Position numbers and translations under genes: made by a program. Below are positions 1 through 11,682 of a stretch of 64,000 bases of DNA, one piece after another (position 1 is the first letter of the stretch; each line of letters starts with the position of its first letter). The stretch spans positions 3,807,001 through 3,871,000 of the forward strand of contig CM056875.1 of assembly GCA_029876055.1 (NCBI GenBank), read 5' to 3'. The stretch comes from Madurella fahalii (taxonomy: Eukaryota; Ascomycota; Sordariomycetes; Sordariales). Below the pieces are notes generated by a model. That model was not told where the DNA came from and made no database searches. It saw only the letters and a program-made list of their open reading frames with translations.

Positions 1-1142
1 ATTATCGAGGCCGATCATCATCAATTGTTCTCTCGGTGTGGCTGCTGCTGGCTGGCTGTTTCCGTTGATCTTCCAGTCTGCCAGGCGGCCAGCCGTGTTG
101 GCTAAAGCTTGCGTGCACTGTATACCAGTACGTAATTACGTGTCCCGCGGTGAAGCTGATTTGCGGTGGATGATTGGACATGGTAAGGTGAGGTTGAGCC
201 GGAGAGTACCCAGCAGGGTTTCGGACACAAAGAACGTGAGGCACTGTGCCTTTGCATCGGAGCATCGAAACTAGTGTATAAAGCTCTTTAAAGTTCCCTT
301 GCAGATCGCTATCCACCTACCCGAAGGCTGGGAATTCGGACAATAACCTCTTGTGTGGGGCAAGATAATTAGTACTTTGTACATATCTCATGCGTTGCCC
401 AAAATCTTTTATGCGCTGCGCTCCGTATCCAACAGCTCGATTACAGGTACCTACAAACATGCAGTGTGACCCGCATACCAGCCGCACATCTTCCTTCATC
501 AAGCAGTACCGGTTTGAAAATCTGCCTGTTCTAGAACGGCCGTCCTTGATTAGAAGTTGCAGAAGAGTCATAAGTCCATAACCGAACTACAGCCAATTCA
601 TATTGACCTCTCTTTTCGCCTAGCAGCCTAGCCTTCAAAGCAGAAGTCGTGGTTGGTAAAATCGACGCCAAGTATCCCGACTAGTTTATCTTGAAACAAT
701 CGGCGTACACTTTCGTGATATTCGCCCTGGGCATGCATGATAATGCAATGCGTTGCTACTTCTCATGACTGAAGAGGAAAGGCTCTTTGACTGCGCTCTG
801 CCTCCTGACTCCTCTGGAAGAGATTGCCTGATACGTCGTAAGCAGATGATAGTTGGGAAACAAAAGTACAAAGATATGATGGGTTGTGCATTAATCGACA
901 GGCAATTCCAAATTTGAACTTGGTCTTTGTTCTATATGGGGTATAATCGATTGTACCGCTTCCCGTTACTTTGTTGTCGCTCTCTCACATCTTGTTGAAG
1001 ACAGCGAACCTGAACACGGCGCTTTGAACATAGACCTTAGTACCTTAATACCTACCTTACTATTCACCGACGCGTCGCAGAATTCCTCTCCTTGCTACTT
1101 CCTCATTTCCATGAATATTTTCCATTTCAGCCACTAGACAAC
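1..1142. other. Left-edge intergenic stretch, no gene seen
   Basis: No reading frame here looks like a conserved protein; the open frames are short and of low complexity. The last 100-200 bases presumably hold the promoter and 5' leader of the plus-strand gene starting at 1143. No RNA gene or repeat was recognised. Confidence 0.6.
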
Positions 1143-2246
1143 ATGTCTCGAAGGTCAAGCTCGAAAAGTTACCTACCCCAGGTCGTGCTCCCAGACGAGA
1201 CAACCATCTTGCCGGGCCACCCAAGCTCCACGGCAAGTTTAGTGGCTACAAGTGCTGAGACAGCTCAGAACTCAGCATTGCCAACCAGTTCGACACGGTC
1301 CGTATCACTTCAAGTTTCAAGCCCTCTACCGCTGCCGCCAACCCCCTACCCATGGTTATGGCAATGCCATAAATGCTCCATGGTGTATCAGCTGGGCTGT
1401 ACCCGTCGCTGCTTGGAGTGTAGTCACGAGTTCTGCACAACAATACGACACGAGAAATCGAGCCGCTTCCGTTCGGGGAAAAAGCACAAGAAGACGTGCA
1501 GGTCCGAGTTTGACTACATTGCCTGGGCGGCCTGGGGCGCATTCCGCCGGACCGCGGCCATCCAGGCCGATGCGGCCACGGAAAAGCACACACTCGCCTC
1601 TACCACCAACGGTTCGACTTGCGAAACGACCAGGAAGCGGAGGAAAAGTCGTGCATCGGGATCCTCACCTACTTCTCGGCTAAGTCATGATACGTTTGCC
1701 CGCTGGGAATTGGCACCGGAGGACGACGACGACTGGGACGGCACAGAAGCACTACAGAGCCAAAAGTGGCGCCCGCTTAACGACGCAGAACAGAAGGAGA
1801 TTACCAGCCTCAAGGAGGAAATGTATATCCGGCGGGAACACAATTGCTGGCTTCACTGCGACTACCCATCTGAATGCCTCCACGCCATTCATGGAGCTTG
1901 GTTGCGGACTGGAATTCCCGGAACCAGTGAGGAGAGAACAATTTCCAGAGATCATGACAACCAGCCTGGCCAGACCCGCGAGCGGGAGCGAGACTCGCTT
2001 GCCGCTGGGTCAGCAGAATACGGGAACAGGGAAGTCGAGGTCAACGGCGTCGACTCTAACAACCAGGAGAACACCTACCATCCGGAGCAGCACTCGATAT
2101 TTGAGCTGTGTGTGAACTCTACTGACACATATAGAGACGGAGAACACGGCCAGATCTTCGGGGCCCCAGCGGACACTGATTTCTTATCCCCGTGGGCGTC
2201 TTCTGAGGAGGATGACTTCTGCGACATGGATTTTGATGCGGCATGA
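1143..2246 (+). CDS. Hypothetical Cys-rich (zinc-ribbon-like) fungal protein
   Basis: Single-exon gene of 367 aa, read from the ATG that opens MSRRSSSK; the frame stays open further upstream but has no earlier ATG. The N-terminal third is Ser/Pro/Thr-rich and looks disordered. At about residues 75-105 a WQCHKCSMVY segment is followed by CTRRCLECSHEFC, giving paired CxxC-type cysteines that suggest a small zinc ribbon. A basic stretch (FRSGKKHKKTCR) and a conserved-looking AWAAWGAFRR helix follow. The C-terminus is acidic. I do not recognise a named family, and zinc binding is inferred from cysteine spacing only. A nuclear or regulatory role would be a guess. It converges with the H2A.Z gene on the other strand. 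Confidence 0.75.
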   Translation: MSRRSSSKSYLPQVVLPDETTILPGHPSSTASLVATSAETAQNSALPTSSTRSVSLQVSSPLPLPPTPYPWLWQCHKCSMVYQLGCTRRCLECSHEFCTTIRHEKSSRFRSGKKHKKTCRSEFDYIAWAAWGAFRRTAAIQADAATEKHTLASTTNGSTCETTRKRRKSRASGSSPTSRLSHDTFARWELAPEDDDDWDGTEALQSQKWRPLNDAEQKEITSLKEEMYIRREHNCWLHCDYPSECLHAIHGAWLRTGIPGTSEERTISRDHDNQPGQTRERERDSLAAGSAEYGNREVEVNGVDSNNQENTYHPEQHSIFELCVNSTDTYRDGEHGQIFGAPADTDFLSPWASSEEDDFCDMDFDAA

Positions 2247-3190
2247 ATTGGCGAGCCGAACCACATCACCGTATTTCCAAGAAAAAGAGTAAACAAACCC
2301 CAAAGGCTTGTAGAACGGCACGGTCAAACTAGGTAAATATATCAAGCCTGTGGGCTTTGCTGGCAAGCCCAATACTACATAGAGCAGGGAGAAAAAGCCA
2401 ATGCGGCATTCATACGACAAATTGCCCTGATAAGTGGCTGGTTGATATGTGACGTATACGATATTTTGATCGAGATGAGATGAATCCAGACCAGGGAGAG
2501 TGCTACATGAGAATCCGGCATTCTCATGCTCATAAATGGGAATAGGGTGACAAACGCAACGGAATTGTTCCCAATTTTGTTGATTTCCTTCCATGGCTGC
2601 CTTGCCTCACCGCGCGAGTCAAAAAGCACAGTTTGCACACACAACCGCCTTTAGGAGGCTCAGCGCAGTAGCAGGCCTGCGTGCAGCTACCTCAACATAC
2701 CAACCAGTTGCCCCTGGCCCTACCGGCGACCTTTGAAAGGACAGTACCTTATTGTGTTGTTACATATGTCGGAGCCACATGGTAATGGATGGGACGCAAA
2801 AACCCAAGGCTACACCGCTCGTTCTCTCGCCCCAATTCCCATCCCGGATCAACAGGGGCATTTCTCGCCCAACCCTCCACACGCTTTGGAATCTTGTGCC
2901 GCAGGCCTCAGGCAAAAGAGTGGCTGACTTGTGCAACCGGCCTTGGTGGCCCGACTCGCCAACGGGCCCCGACTTAAAATAAGGAAGAAAAAGAAACGGC
3001 AAAGAAAAAATAACAATAAAAAAAAAAAAGAAATTAGACCCCGCGGCAGTCAGACTCGGCGTTGGAAACAGAAAGACCTGTACCGAGCTGTCCCGCATAT
3101 ACCGCGTGCAAATAAGGGCTTTTCTTCAGTGCTTTGCAGCCCGAAACGTCCAGTTCCCCAAAAGAAGCTGGCCGATCTACCTCAGCTCTC
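2247..3190. other. Convergent 3' intergenic region
   Basis: This gap lies between the 3' ends of the Cys-rich gene (plus) and the H2A.Z gene (minus). It contains an A-rich purine tract at about 2980-3035. Read from the minus strand, the tract is T-rich and could belong to the H2A.Z 3' end. No gene was found. Confidence 0.6.
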
Positions 3191-4107
3191 TTATGCCTCG
3201 GCCGCCTTGACCTTCTTCTTCTGCTCCACCTTGAGAAGGAGGGCGCGATTGATGTGTGGGAGGACACCGCCGAAGGCGATGGTGGCGCGGATCAGGGTAT
3301 CCAGTTCCTCATCACCACGGATGGCTAGCTGGAGGTGGCGAGGTGTGATACGCTTCACCTTGAGATCCTTGGCTGCGTTCTGTGTGGCGGGATGCGGTGT
3401 TAGTCAAGGGCCCGTGGGTACGGGGAGAGCAACTGGGGGGCATTGGCGGAAAGGCGCCAGCCGAGCCCGCTGGGGGTCCGACAGCAAAGAGAACACGTAC
3501 CCCCGCAAGTTCAAGCACCTCGGCGGTGAGATACTCCAGCACAGCAGTAACGTAAACGGCAGCCTTGGCGCCGACGCGCATCTTGTTTTGTGTGTTCTGC
3601 TTCAGGAAACGTTTGACACGGCCGCAAGGGAACTGGAGCGCGAATCGTCAGCGGCAGATATGGCAAGCAAAGAAATGACAACAACTGGGGAAAACAATAA
3701 GTGCGCGTCCACTGTCTTGCTTGCCGGGGCGAACACCGAGTGCGGGGCCCGTCATTTGAGCCAAACACGCAGTCGCTAGGGCAGGCAGGCCGTCGCGATC
3801 AACGCACTACGACGGCAGAGGCGGGCGGGCCATTGAACAGGCGGTGATGTAAGAGAACAACACGGTGTTGTTGGGGGAATGCAGGGGAAACGCGTGTGGC
3901 AGTATCGCCCGGAAGCGACTCCAGGGTGCGCTTGATAGGGCGAGGATACACCAGCGACAAAAATGCATGAAACTCGAGAGCAGCGACGCGACATACCTGC
4001 AGGCCGGCGCGTTGCGAATGGCTTTGCTGCTTCTTGGGGCCATCGACGCCAGAGGTCTTGCCGCCGGAGCTCTTGCCTCCCGAAGACTTGCCCTTTCCAC
4101 CAGCCAT
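3191..4107 (-). CDS. htz1: Histone variant H2A.Z
   Basis: Three exons at 3997-4107, 3501-3632 and 3191-3379 (minus strand) give 143 aa. The Gly/Lys/Ser-rich N-tail (MAGGKGKSSGGKSSGGK) leads into AGLQ, then FPCGRVKRFLKQ, the histone-fold stretch VYVTAVLEYLTAEVLELAG, then NAAKDLKVKRITPRHLQLA and the RGDEELDTLI acidic-patch region. The C-terminus is KVKAAEA. RVKRFLKQ and the KVKRITPRH region fit H2A.Z and not canonical H2A. H2A.Z replaces H2A in nucleosomes near promoters, deposited by SWR1-type remodellers. Donors GTATGT and GTACGT and CAG acceptors are clear. The first intron is long (364 nt) for this genome. Single-copy and intron-rich structure also fit the variant and not canonical H2A. Confidence 0.96.
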
Positions 4108-5956
4108 TGTTGGGATGCGGGCGGCGGATTGCGCGGGGTGATTTGCAAGTTAAAAATAAGGCGAAAAAAAAGCGTCGCGAAAGATTGGAACGATGCGCGG
4201 TGTCGATGCTTATGACGCGACGGCAGGCGATTCGGGACGATGTGGTGGGTTTGGGGGGTGGGTTTGCAGACGGCGTCGGAATCGCGATGGTTGGTGTTGA
4301 CGAGTCGAAAATTCAGCACCTGGGCAGGCTTGCTGCTGATGATGCCTCGAGGTTGCTGTTTGTTAGGTTGCTTTGGCAGAGCTCCCGCCCCCCAAAGCTA
4401 AGCGAGCTTTGTGTGCTCTGATTTGTGACGCGGGTCCCCATGTGCCCACATGCCTCCGGTTTGTGCGGCGGGCGGTAGGCACCAGGTGCGCAATTTGAGG
4501 GGAAATGCTCACCATGGCAAGGCTGCCTGCTCAAGGCGGCGTCGGCCCGCCGCTGGAGAAATGGGGCAAAGGAAGAGGTCGCGGCGGCAATTGATGTGGT
4601 CACCGTGAACAATGACGTTCCGAGGATGAGTATTTATCAGCAGGGCGAGTCGGCAGACCAGTGTCAAGGTGCCTTATCTGCTGCCACCGGCGACGCACCG
4701 GCGTGCGAGCCATCGCAGACGAGACGCCGCATTGTGGTCCCGCCGCTGGACCGCTGGACCGGCCAGAGAGGCCTAAAAAGCCGGAAGCTCTTTGCAAAAC
4801 AATCGAAAATCATGGTACTGGCATGTTTGGCGTCTTCCGGACGTTAGCGTTGAGAGAGAAGTAGCTCTTCGATGCCGCTCTGCTGGTTGATTTTTGCGAC
4901 TTCGCTCGAGCCGTGATGTCGTTTCCTGCGAGCCCCACATGTTGAGACGTGGCGCTGCAGGTTCCCCCCCCCCCGGGCGCGGTGCCACGGCACCAGAGGC
5001 TAGTTGTGGCTTAGCAGTGGAGGTGACTTGGAGAACATGAAATTCGCATTTTCGAGCCCGAGGACTGTCAGGGTCGAGACACCCCAACCACCAGGTGAAG
5101 CGGCGTTGAGAATGTCGGCAATGAGAATTATAGGGCCAATAACAAACCACAGCCGATTGAGTATCCTTGTTGGAAAGACGCCATAGATTGTTTATTGATT
5201 ATGCATCGCCGCCGCAGCTGGAGGTGAGTTCATGCCGCTGTTGTTGGTGCCGAAGCTTTCCTAAGGTAGGTAATCCCACCCTCCCTTTGCTGAAACATGG
5301 TGGTGCCTGGTGACATCCCTGATCCTACCTACCACAGCAGAGAGAATAGATCAAGGCGGCAAGGTGAAGTCTCATGTTCTTACCCGCCAATCTGGGAGGA
5401 AGAAAACAACATTGCACCGCCAACAAGTAACGGACGGCTACCCGACGCCAGAGACGCGGTGGTCAGAATGATACCGTGGAGGAACTTGCGGCTCGAGAGT
5501 TCCAATCCGAACCAATCGTGCGCCATCCATTCCTCCCACCTCGTCGGAGCTGACATAGCCACCCAAGGTTGCAAGGTCAAGCGCCGCCGCCTCCTCGCTG
5601 AGCAACCCTCACAGCCAATAGTGTGAAGCAATATTTGGCGCCCGGCCGCGACGCTGGACTCGAGGGCCTGGGCGGCAGCCCACCGGCCCCCTGCTGCTGA
5701 TCGACCCGCAGCCTTGGGCTTTGAAGCAGGTCAACGGGCTCCGTCTCTGTACTTGTAAATAGAATGCAAATTCCCTGGACTCTGTCTCACTTAATCTGAC
5801 TTGATGGCATGAGCGCTTCAGGTCCCCCATTGTGATTAAAGTACCTTACCTTAGCAACTAGCGCATCGGAGACGCCCACGGCTTAAACCACCACCCGTAG
5901 CCATTTTGGCCCCTGGAGAAGCAAGCGCAAGAACCCCGCCGCCTCGCTTCTCCCTC
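4108..5956. other. Divergent intergenic region between H2A.Z and the C2H2-like gene
   Basis: About 1.85 kb separates two divergently transcribed genes and should hold both promoters. I see no convincing coding frame. GC-rich stretches and short homopolymers are present but no definable regulatory site. Confidence 0.55.
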
Positions 5957-8722
5957 ATGGAGCCTCATTCTCCGACGACGCCCGTGCCAACCGGGCAGCG
6001 CGCGTCGCCCGCCGTGCAAGACCGACAGGGCCGCGCTGAAGGCTCTACAGTGGAAGCGCCTCCAAAGACGCCGGCGCGGGCTGGATTCCACGGGCCCGAG
6101 CCTTCCGTTCGAAGGGACAAGGACATCGCCGGAAACCGGCCGCTTGAGAGACGGGATACCACCGACAGCTGGGCCTCTGAATTTCATCAGCGACGTACGG
6201 GTACGGGCTGGTCATCCTTCAGCACCGTGTCCGCCCTGTCCGCCGCGACGGACCCCACGGAACCCCCTAGCCCTGTCGCCGCCCAGTTCCAGGACGAACT
6301 GTTTGATCTGGAGGGGGAAAGCAACAACTCGCTCTCTCGCTCGGTGACGTTCCACGACTGCCCTGACCCGGATAAGCCTCGAGGGTCTCGCTACGGCTCA
6401 TCGCCGGATAACGCATCTCCACGTCGACACCGGCGGGTAGAGGAGATGGCGGCGCGGAGAGGGAGTTTTGGGAGGTATGCGGGTCTGGGCGGCCCCGGCA
6501 TGGGACAAGGGCTGCCTTTTCGGAGGGGGCCAAACCAATCGAGCACTCCACAATCCTGGCCTCCCGCCGGCGATAACGCGAAAGGGGCCAGCGGGTTTGT
6601 TCGGAGTAGTCACGAACCCGGCCCTGGCATCCGTGATCCGGCTACGAACGAGGATGAACAGCCGCAGGGAGAGCAGGTGGAGGGCTCAATGCCGGAGGGC
6701 AGCTCAAGGCCAGAGGACAGCTCAAGGCCGGAGGACAGCTCAAGGCCGGCGGACAGCTCAAGGCCGGCGGACAGCTCAAGGCCGGCGGACAGCGTACCCG
6801 AGCCCCGCAGCCCGGCGTCCGTCGAAACCCTGGACCCGTCGTCAAGCGAAAAGGAGTCGACGTCTTCCTACAAACCTGATGACGGCACAATCCACGATGT
6901 TTGCGGTAAGGTCCTCAAGCAGGCGTTCGGCGTCGAGTTTGACGACCTCGTCCTTGCCGGCGCCGCTTCGGCGGCCTACGAGTCTGTCAGCTGCTGCCTT
7001 GATGAGCTATCGCACATTGTCCTAAGCGGCCGTCCGGGCAATGCCGGCCTTCTAATCAGTGAATCGACGCGTGAAACTTCAGGTCCCAACTCGGTCCCGA
7101 TTTGGCCCGCTGGTGGCGCCGCTGATTATTTTGGGGGCGGCAACGAGAACGGCGGGGACAATGGCAACGGGGGTGGCGCCCAGAAGCGGCCTAACGGTGG
7201 CAACGAGGGCGATGGTGCCGGGGACGGAGGCGCTGGCGGGGGGAAGCGGCAGAAGGTCTCGCCGACCGTTCAGGTGACACTGCAGTCGCAGACCTCGTAT
7301 CTGAGCTGCCCGTTTCGGAAACGAAACCCCGTAAAGTTCAATGTTCGGGATTTCCAAAGCTGCGCGGTCCAGTCCTTCCCGGATATCCCTCAGCTCAAGT
7401 AAGTGACCCAGCTCGGCAGACCGAGCCTCCTGCTAGCCCGTGAGCGTGCAGCTAACCATCTCAGACGCCATGTCAAGAATTTCCACAAGCAAAAGACCGG
7501 ATCTCTCTTCGCATGCCCCCGGTGCAAGCGGGATATGCAGACAAAGGAGGCCTATGACGACCACCTGGCTGTCGATAAGGATCAAATCTGCGCCGTCCGG
7601 AAAGGGCGAACCAGTGAAGACCCTGAAGACGGCATCAGCTCGCGGATAGAGGATGTCCTCAACGATCGAAAGGCAGACAGCAAGGTTGACTCGTGGGAAG
7701 GTCTGTGGAAGACCTTGTTCCCCGAGGACTCGCCGATTCCCGATTCAGGTATGCCACGCCCAGCCTAAGCACCCTCATCCACATGCAGGATTCTGCCCTC
7801 TTGGGAACGTACGGGCTGACGACGGGTGATGCCAGCCTTTGTGCCCCCGACCGAGCTCGACGAAGTGTACAACGAGTTCAAGTCCGAGTTCTGCCAGGGC
7901 CAGCTGCGGCAGCGGATTCAGGAGGGACTGAATGCATACAACAATGCCGAGAATTTGATGGCAGTCTTCCAGACGTACATCGACTTCGTTTTTGGCACGT
8001 GTAGGTCCAAGACGGCAGGGATGGTGGGGCGGCCCAGGCACACACGGACAACAGTATCACGAAGGACAAGCTTCCAGGCCTTGAAGCGGTCAACTCACCG
8101 GCATCCCGCCGTCGAGCACCAAAGCAAGGAGGCGGGCGACGCGCAGGGCAACAGGAGCCTTTCCTCATCGGTCGACCTTGGCAGCAGTTTTGACCCAGAC
8201 ACGGTGGCGGTACCACAACCCCGTGTGCCATATACACAGCCAGCAGCTAGCTACCCTGGCATTGGCGTCGGCGTCAGCCTCGATGAGATGATGACAGCTC
8301 TCGTTCCCAGCAGCCCGGGGGGGATGTCCGGCAAGAATGCGGTCACGGTTCCGGCGCAGGTACATATCCCCAGCGGGTTCTCTGGCCAAGGCCAGCTCGT
8401 ACCTCAGCGTCGGTTGCTGTCGCCGGATTCCGGGGTCGATCTCCATGCCGCTTTCGCGGCCCAGCGAAGCGCGCCGGCCGGCTTTCCCGGCAACCCCAAC
8501 GTCTTTTCGGGCAACCACCCATTCGGATCGCAGAATGGATACCAGAACCTAGGTTTTGGCCAGCGTGTACCCGACCCTTGTTTCCCGACAATGCGGCAGC
8601 GGCATGCTGTGCAGGGACAGGTATCTAGGGCTGCGGATGCCACCATGGATGCATCAATCCCCTTCTTTCATGAATCCTCGATGGACAACGCTGAATTTGA
8701 GGGTTTCCCCCCGCAACGGTGA
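5957..8722 (+). CDS. C2H2-like zinc finger protein with hexapeptide repeat
   Basis: Three exons (5957-7398, 7465-7748, 7836-8722) give 870 aa. The start is the ATG opening MEPHSPTTPV; the frame is open upstream but without ATG. The first ~450 residues are low-complexity and carry five SSRP(E/A)D hexapeptides, then a Gly/Asn/Asp-rich tract. The core, across the first intron, reads LSCPFRKRNP, FQSC, then LKRHVKNFH, an atypical C2H2 arrangement seen in many fungal proteins. A second set follows: FACPRCKRDM and YDDHL. The C-terminal half is Gly/Pro/Gln-rich. Introns use GTAAGT/TCAG with a GCTAAC branch point, and GTATGC/CCAG with GCTGAC. A nuclear nucleic-acid-binding role is inferred from the fingers; the target is unknown. 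Confidence 0.85.
6701..6790 (+). repeat. 18-bp coding minisatellite, five copies
   Basis: Five head-to-tail copies of an 18-bp unit (agctcaaggccNgNggac) encode SSRPED twice and SSRPAD three times inside the C2H2-like gene. The last three copies are identical, suggesting recent slippage or unequal exchange. The unit is a multiple of three, so the frame is kept whatever the copy number. Confidence 0.95.
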
Positions 8723-9613
8723 AAGACGGCGACATTTTTTAGACAAAAAAGACAAAGGGAAGCGGGAATTGTAAGAACAGGGCAGCTCTGTATGTATTGC
8801 GTCCGTGTCTTTGTGCAGTTCGTTTTTGGCGTGCGTACCACACGGTTCATGGGGAATTCTTGCAGCTTGGTTCTCAGGCGGGGTCCGGGCGTTGTGATTA
8901 GGTACCCCAACCCCAAGACCAGTTCCGTGAACAGCCTGGCAAGGTGTGATTGGACACGCATCAGCGGTGGCGCCGAAGGGGATGCCGCCGTCTGCGGGAG
9001 TTTTGTTGAATGACCCCAAAGGTCCGGCAGTACGGTAATTACCTGATTTCACTAGTATATTTACCGTGTCGTCATATCACGCTCAATGTTGCTGAAGTAA
9101 AGGTTTGAGATCGACCCATGATTTTACACCCCTCGGATCACTCAGCCACGGGTTTTGGGTCTCAACCGATACGTCCCCGCGAAACATTGGTAAGAGTTTA
9201 CGGCCACGGTGTGATTCCTCTGCCTAAGCGACGAGCACGCAGGCGGCAGACGGCAGGTTGGCAGGCGGGCAGGCGGGCAGGCGTGCAGGAGGTACTGTAT
9301 CATCCCACGGCTGGACTGCCCCGCAGACCTAGGGCGGGCGCAGAGGTTGCGGCGGGAGCCTGCATCAGCCGCCAAGTTGCGACCAGGCAAACCTAACTTA
9401 ACAACAACACGCGCACAAACACACTTTCTCTCTCTCACTCTCACAAGGCTCCCGGACTACACAGTACAATCGCATGTGCAGGTCTTTTTTCCCAGTTCCA
9501 ACAGCTGGGAGTTCGGTACTATCCGCCAAACTTTTCTCGCGGAATCCCCTAGTGTCGCTGGACCTTGGAACCGGGAGCCGGGAGCAGAAGCCGGAATTGG
9601 AACAGTCTTAGCA
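8723..9613. other. Intergenic region upstream of the F-box gene
   Basis: This region probably contains the 3' end of the C2H2-like gene and the promoter and 5' leader of the F-box gene. A short GGCAGGCGGGCAGG-like repeat lies near 9240-9290, and a CT/CA-rich stretch near 9395-9450 just precedes the gene. No separate gene is seen. Confidence 0.55.
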
Positions 9614-10916
9614 ATGGTGCCCGTCCGGGTGGTGGAGCCCGTACCAGACCCCAACATTCCGCCTCCCGTGCCAGCGCCGCCCGAGCCAACATACCAGAGC
9701 GGCAGTTTCGTTCACGGCCTTATTGGCCTCTCCTCTGGCGGCTTCTCCGAGACGGTTCGGCACTCGATCTCGTCGCTGACTAGCCATCATGACCGCAGGT
9801 CGCGCCGGGAGCCCAAGGACAAGGACAGCTGTGTGGCGGACCCAGACCCAGCAGCCAAGAGAGAAGATGCTTCTCCGCTTCGGGACATGGACTGGCAGCG
9901 GCGACGTCCGCGCCATCTCCTGGCGTTGCCGCCCGAGCTCCTCCTCATGATCTTGCAACGACTCAACTTTGCCGACATTGTGCGCCTGCGTGAGACCTGC
10001 AAGCAGCTCCGCGCGCTGGCGAGTCCGCAGCAGATCCGCACCTTGATGGGCGCAAAGCAGCTCCACTTGCAGCTCCTGGGCCACTGCAAGAGCTGCCTCC
10101 TCCACGACCCCTACCGCTCACGGCTGCTCCAGTCGACCATGGCCGATCCGGGATACCCCTTGGCGAGCCGCTGTCTCGACTGTGCCCTCGAGGCCCGCGA
10201 CCCTCGGATCCGCGTGGGCAAGAAGATCAACCTCGCAAATTTCGACACGGTTTGGGTGTGTCGCTGGTGTGGTCGCCCCATCACCGAGGGCGCCGCCTTT
10301 GGCGCCGAGCAGTTCCATCGCCTGTGCTACAAGCGCTACAACGACGCCTTGTTTGGCTATTTCCTGCTCGGTTGGCTGCAGCTGAGCCTGGGAGTGGTCG
10401 CGCCCGCTCTGGCCTGGCGCTATTTCCGGCATGCCGTCTTGGTCTTTGCTCCGACCGTGACTACTTTCCTCCTGCTGTGGCTCTGCCTTGGCTTTCTAGC
10501 CTTCAGGGGAAACAGGCGGAGGACCTACCATTGGACGCTGGCCATTGAACTGGCCATCCTGGGCCTCTGGATCCCCCCTGTGTACTACATTACCATCGAA
10601 ATCGCCAGCGCTGGAGACGGCCCTGTCCCAATGAGCACCCAGGCGGCTTTAGCCATGTTTGCTCTCAACATGTAAGCTTGTATCTGCCTTTCCCGCCTGC
10701 TCAGTCAAGACGTGTTGACATGTGTCCGTCCGCAGGCTGTTCCGTCTTTTCAATGTCCTCGGAAACCTTGTCATCCTGTTTTCCGTCGACACGTCCGAGA
10801 GGTACCGAACGGGTGCCCCTCTGTGGAAGAAACCGTTGTACACGGCCGCCAGGGCCTGTGTCTTCTGGACCTACCCGCAGTCGCTTGAGCAAAAGCTCCC
10901 CCCTGATTATCTGTAG
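9614..10916 (+). CDS. F-box protein with C-terminal membrane segments
   Basis: Two exons (9614-10671, 10736-10916) give 412 aa, starting at ATG of MVPVRVVEP. After a Pro-rich N-terminus, residues ~100-145 form an F-box: LLALPPELLLMILQRLNFADIVRLRETCKQL in sense, with the LPPE.L and C-terminal leucines of the motif. Downstream are two Cys pairs (CKSC, then CLDC) and CRWCGR, possibly metal-binding. From ~240 onward come about four hydrophobic segments (YFLLGWLQLSLGVV, VTTFLLLWLCLGFLAF, LAIELAILGLWI, and LFRLFNVLGNLVILF across the intron). F-box proteins usually recruit substrates to SCF ubiquitin ligases through Skp1. The membrane segments would place this one on a membrane, which is uncommon. 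The intron (64 nt) has GTAAGC and CGCAG borders. Confidence 0.85.
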
Positions 10917-11682
10917 CTGATGTCCCGCTGGCGTGCGTCACATGGTTGATTTGGTAGACCACCGTCCCTCATCTTTACAGCGCTCTACTGTTGCAGCATG
11001 CAACTGGTCTAGCAATACTATTAGCGAGACAGTACGTGAGGGGACCAGAAGATGTAATCAGCTGTACGCGACTCGGAGAGACTTTCATCCACCGATAAAA
11101 GCCCCTTTGTGAGACTGATATTGCTTGAGAGCTACTGCTCAGGGCCTTGCCTCACGTTCTCTGCACATGTTTTCTGCATGATTTTGGTCTTGGATACATG
11201 CCTTCAGGGAGGCTTGATATACGCATTAGGCTGAAAGTTAAGGCGTAATTAGAAGCACATTGCGGGCGGAGTTTTAAGAGGGCTAGCTGTCTGCAAACGG
11301 TTATGGTGCCCTACACTCCTTGGAAGTAGTTGAAATGCATTGCAACGGTAATTCTGAAAAAAAGAGAAAATTTTTTTGGAACTTTATGAAAACTATTGAT
11401 TTTGTAAAATCTTTTGTTCCCTTTCTTAGCTGGAAGTTGATATCCATTCACGCCAAATCCTGCCTACTCGTACGACATATCCAAGTACCTCACCGCTGTT
11501 GAAGATGCCGGAGAATATCAATCTCCTTTTTCCTATGATGCAATGTGCCGACGGGAACCCCCTAGAACCCTATAACACCTACACCCTAGACCTAGGACTC
11601 CCCACCCCGTAAGCGAACACACACTGTCTGCCCATCTACCAGGCTACCTGTGGGGCCTCAGATATCCCGCTAGAACACTCAT
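10917..11682. other. Convergent intergenic region, no gene seen
   Basis: This lies between the 3' ends of the F-box gene (plus) and the MetE-like gene (minus). It includes an AT-rich patch at about 11340-11420 with A and T runs. No supported gene or structured RNA. Confidence 0.55.

Noticed and set aside
3134..3779. Plus-strand ORFs over the H2A.Z gene
   Set aside because: They lie antisense to well-defined H2A.Z exons and have no independent support.
9240..9290. GGCAGGCGGGCAGG repeat as a regulatory array
   Set aside because: It is short and imperfect, in a leader region, with no recognisable factor site.
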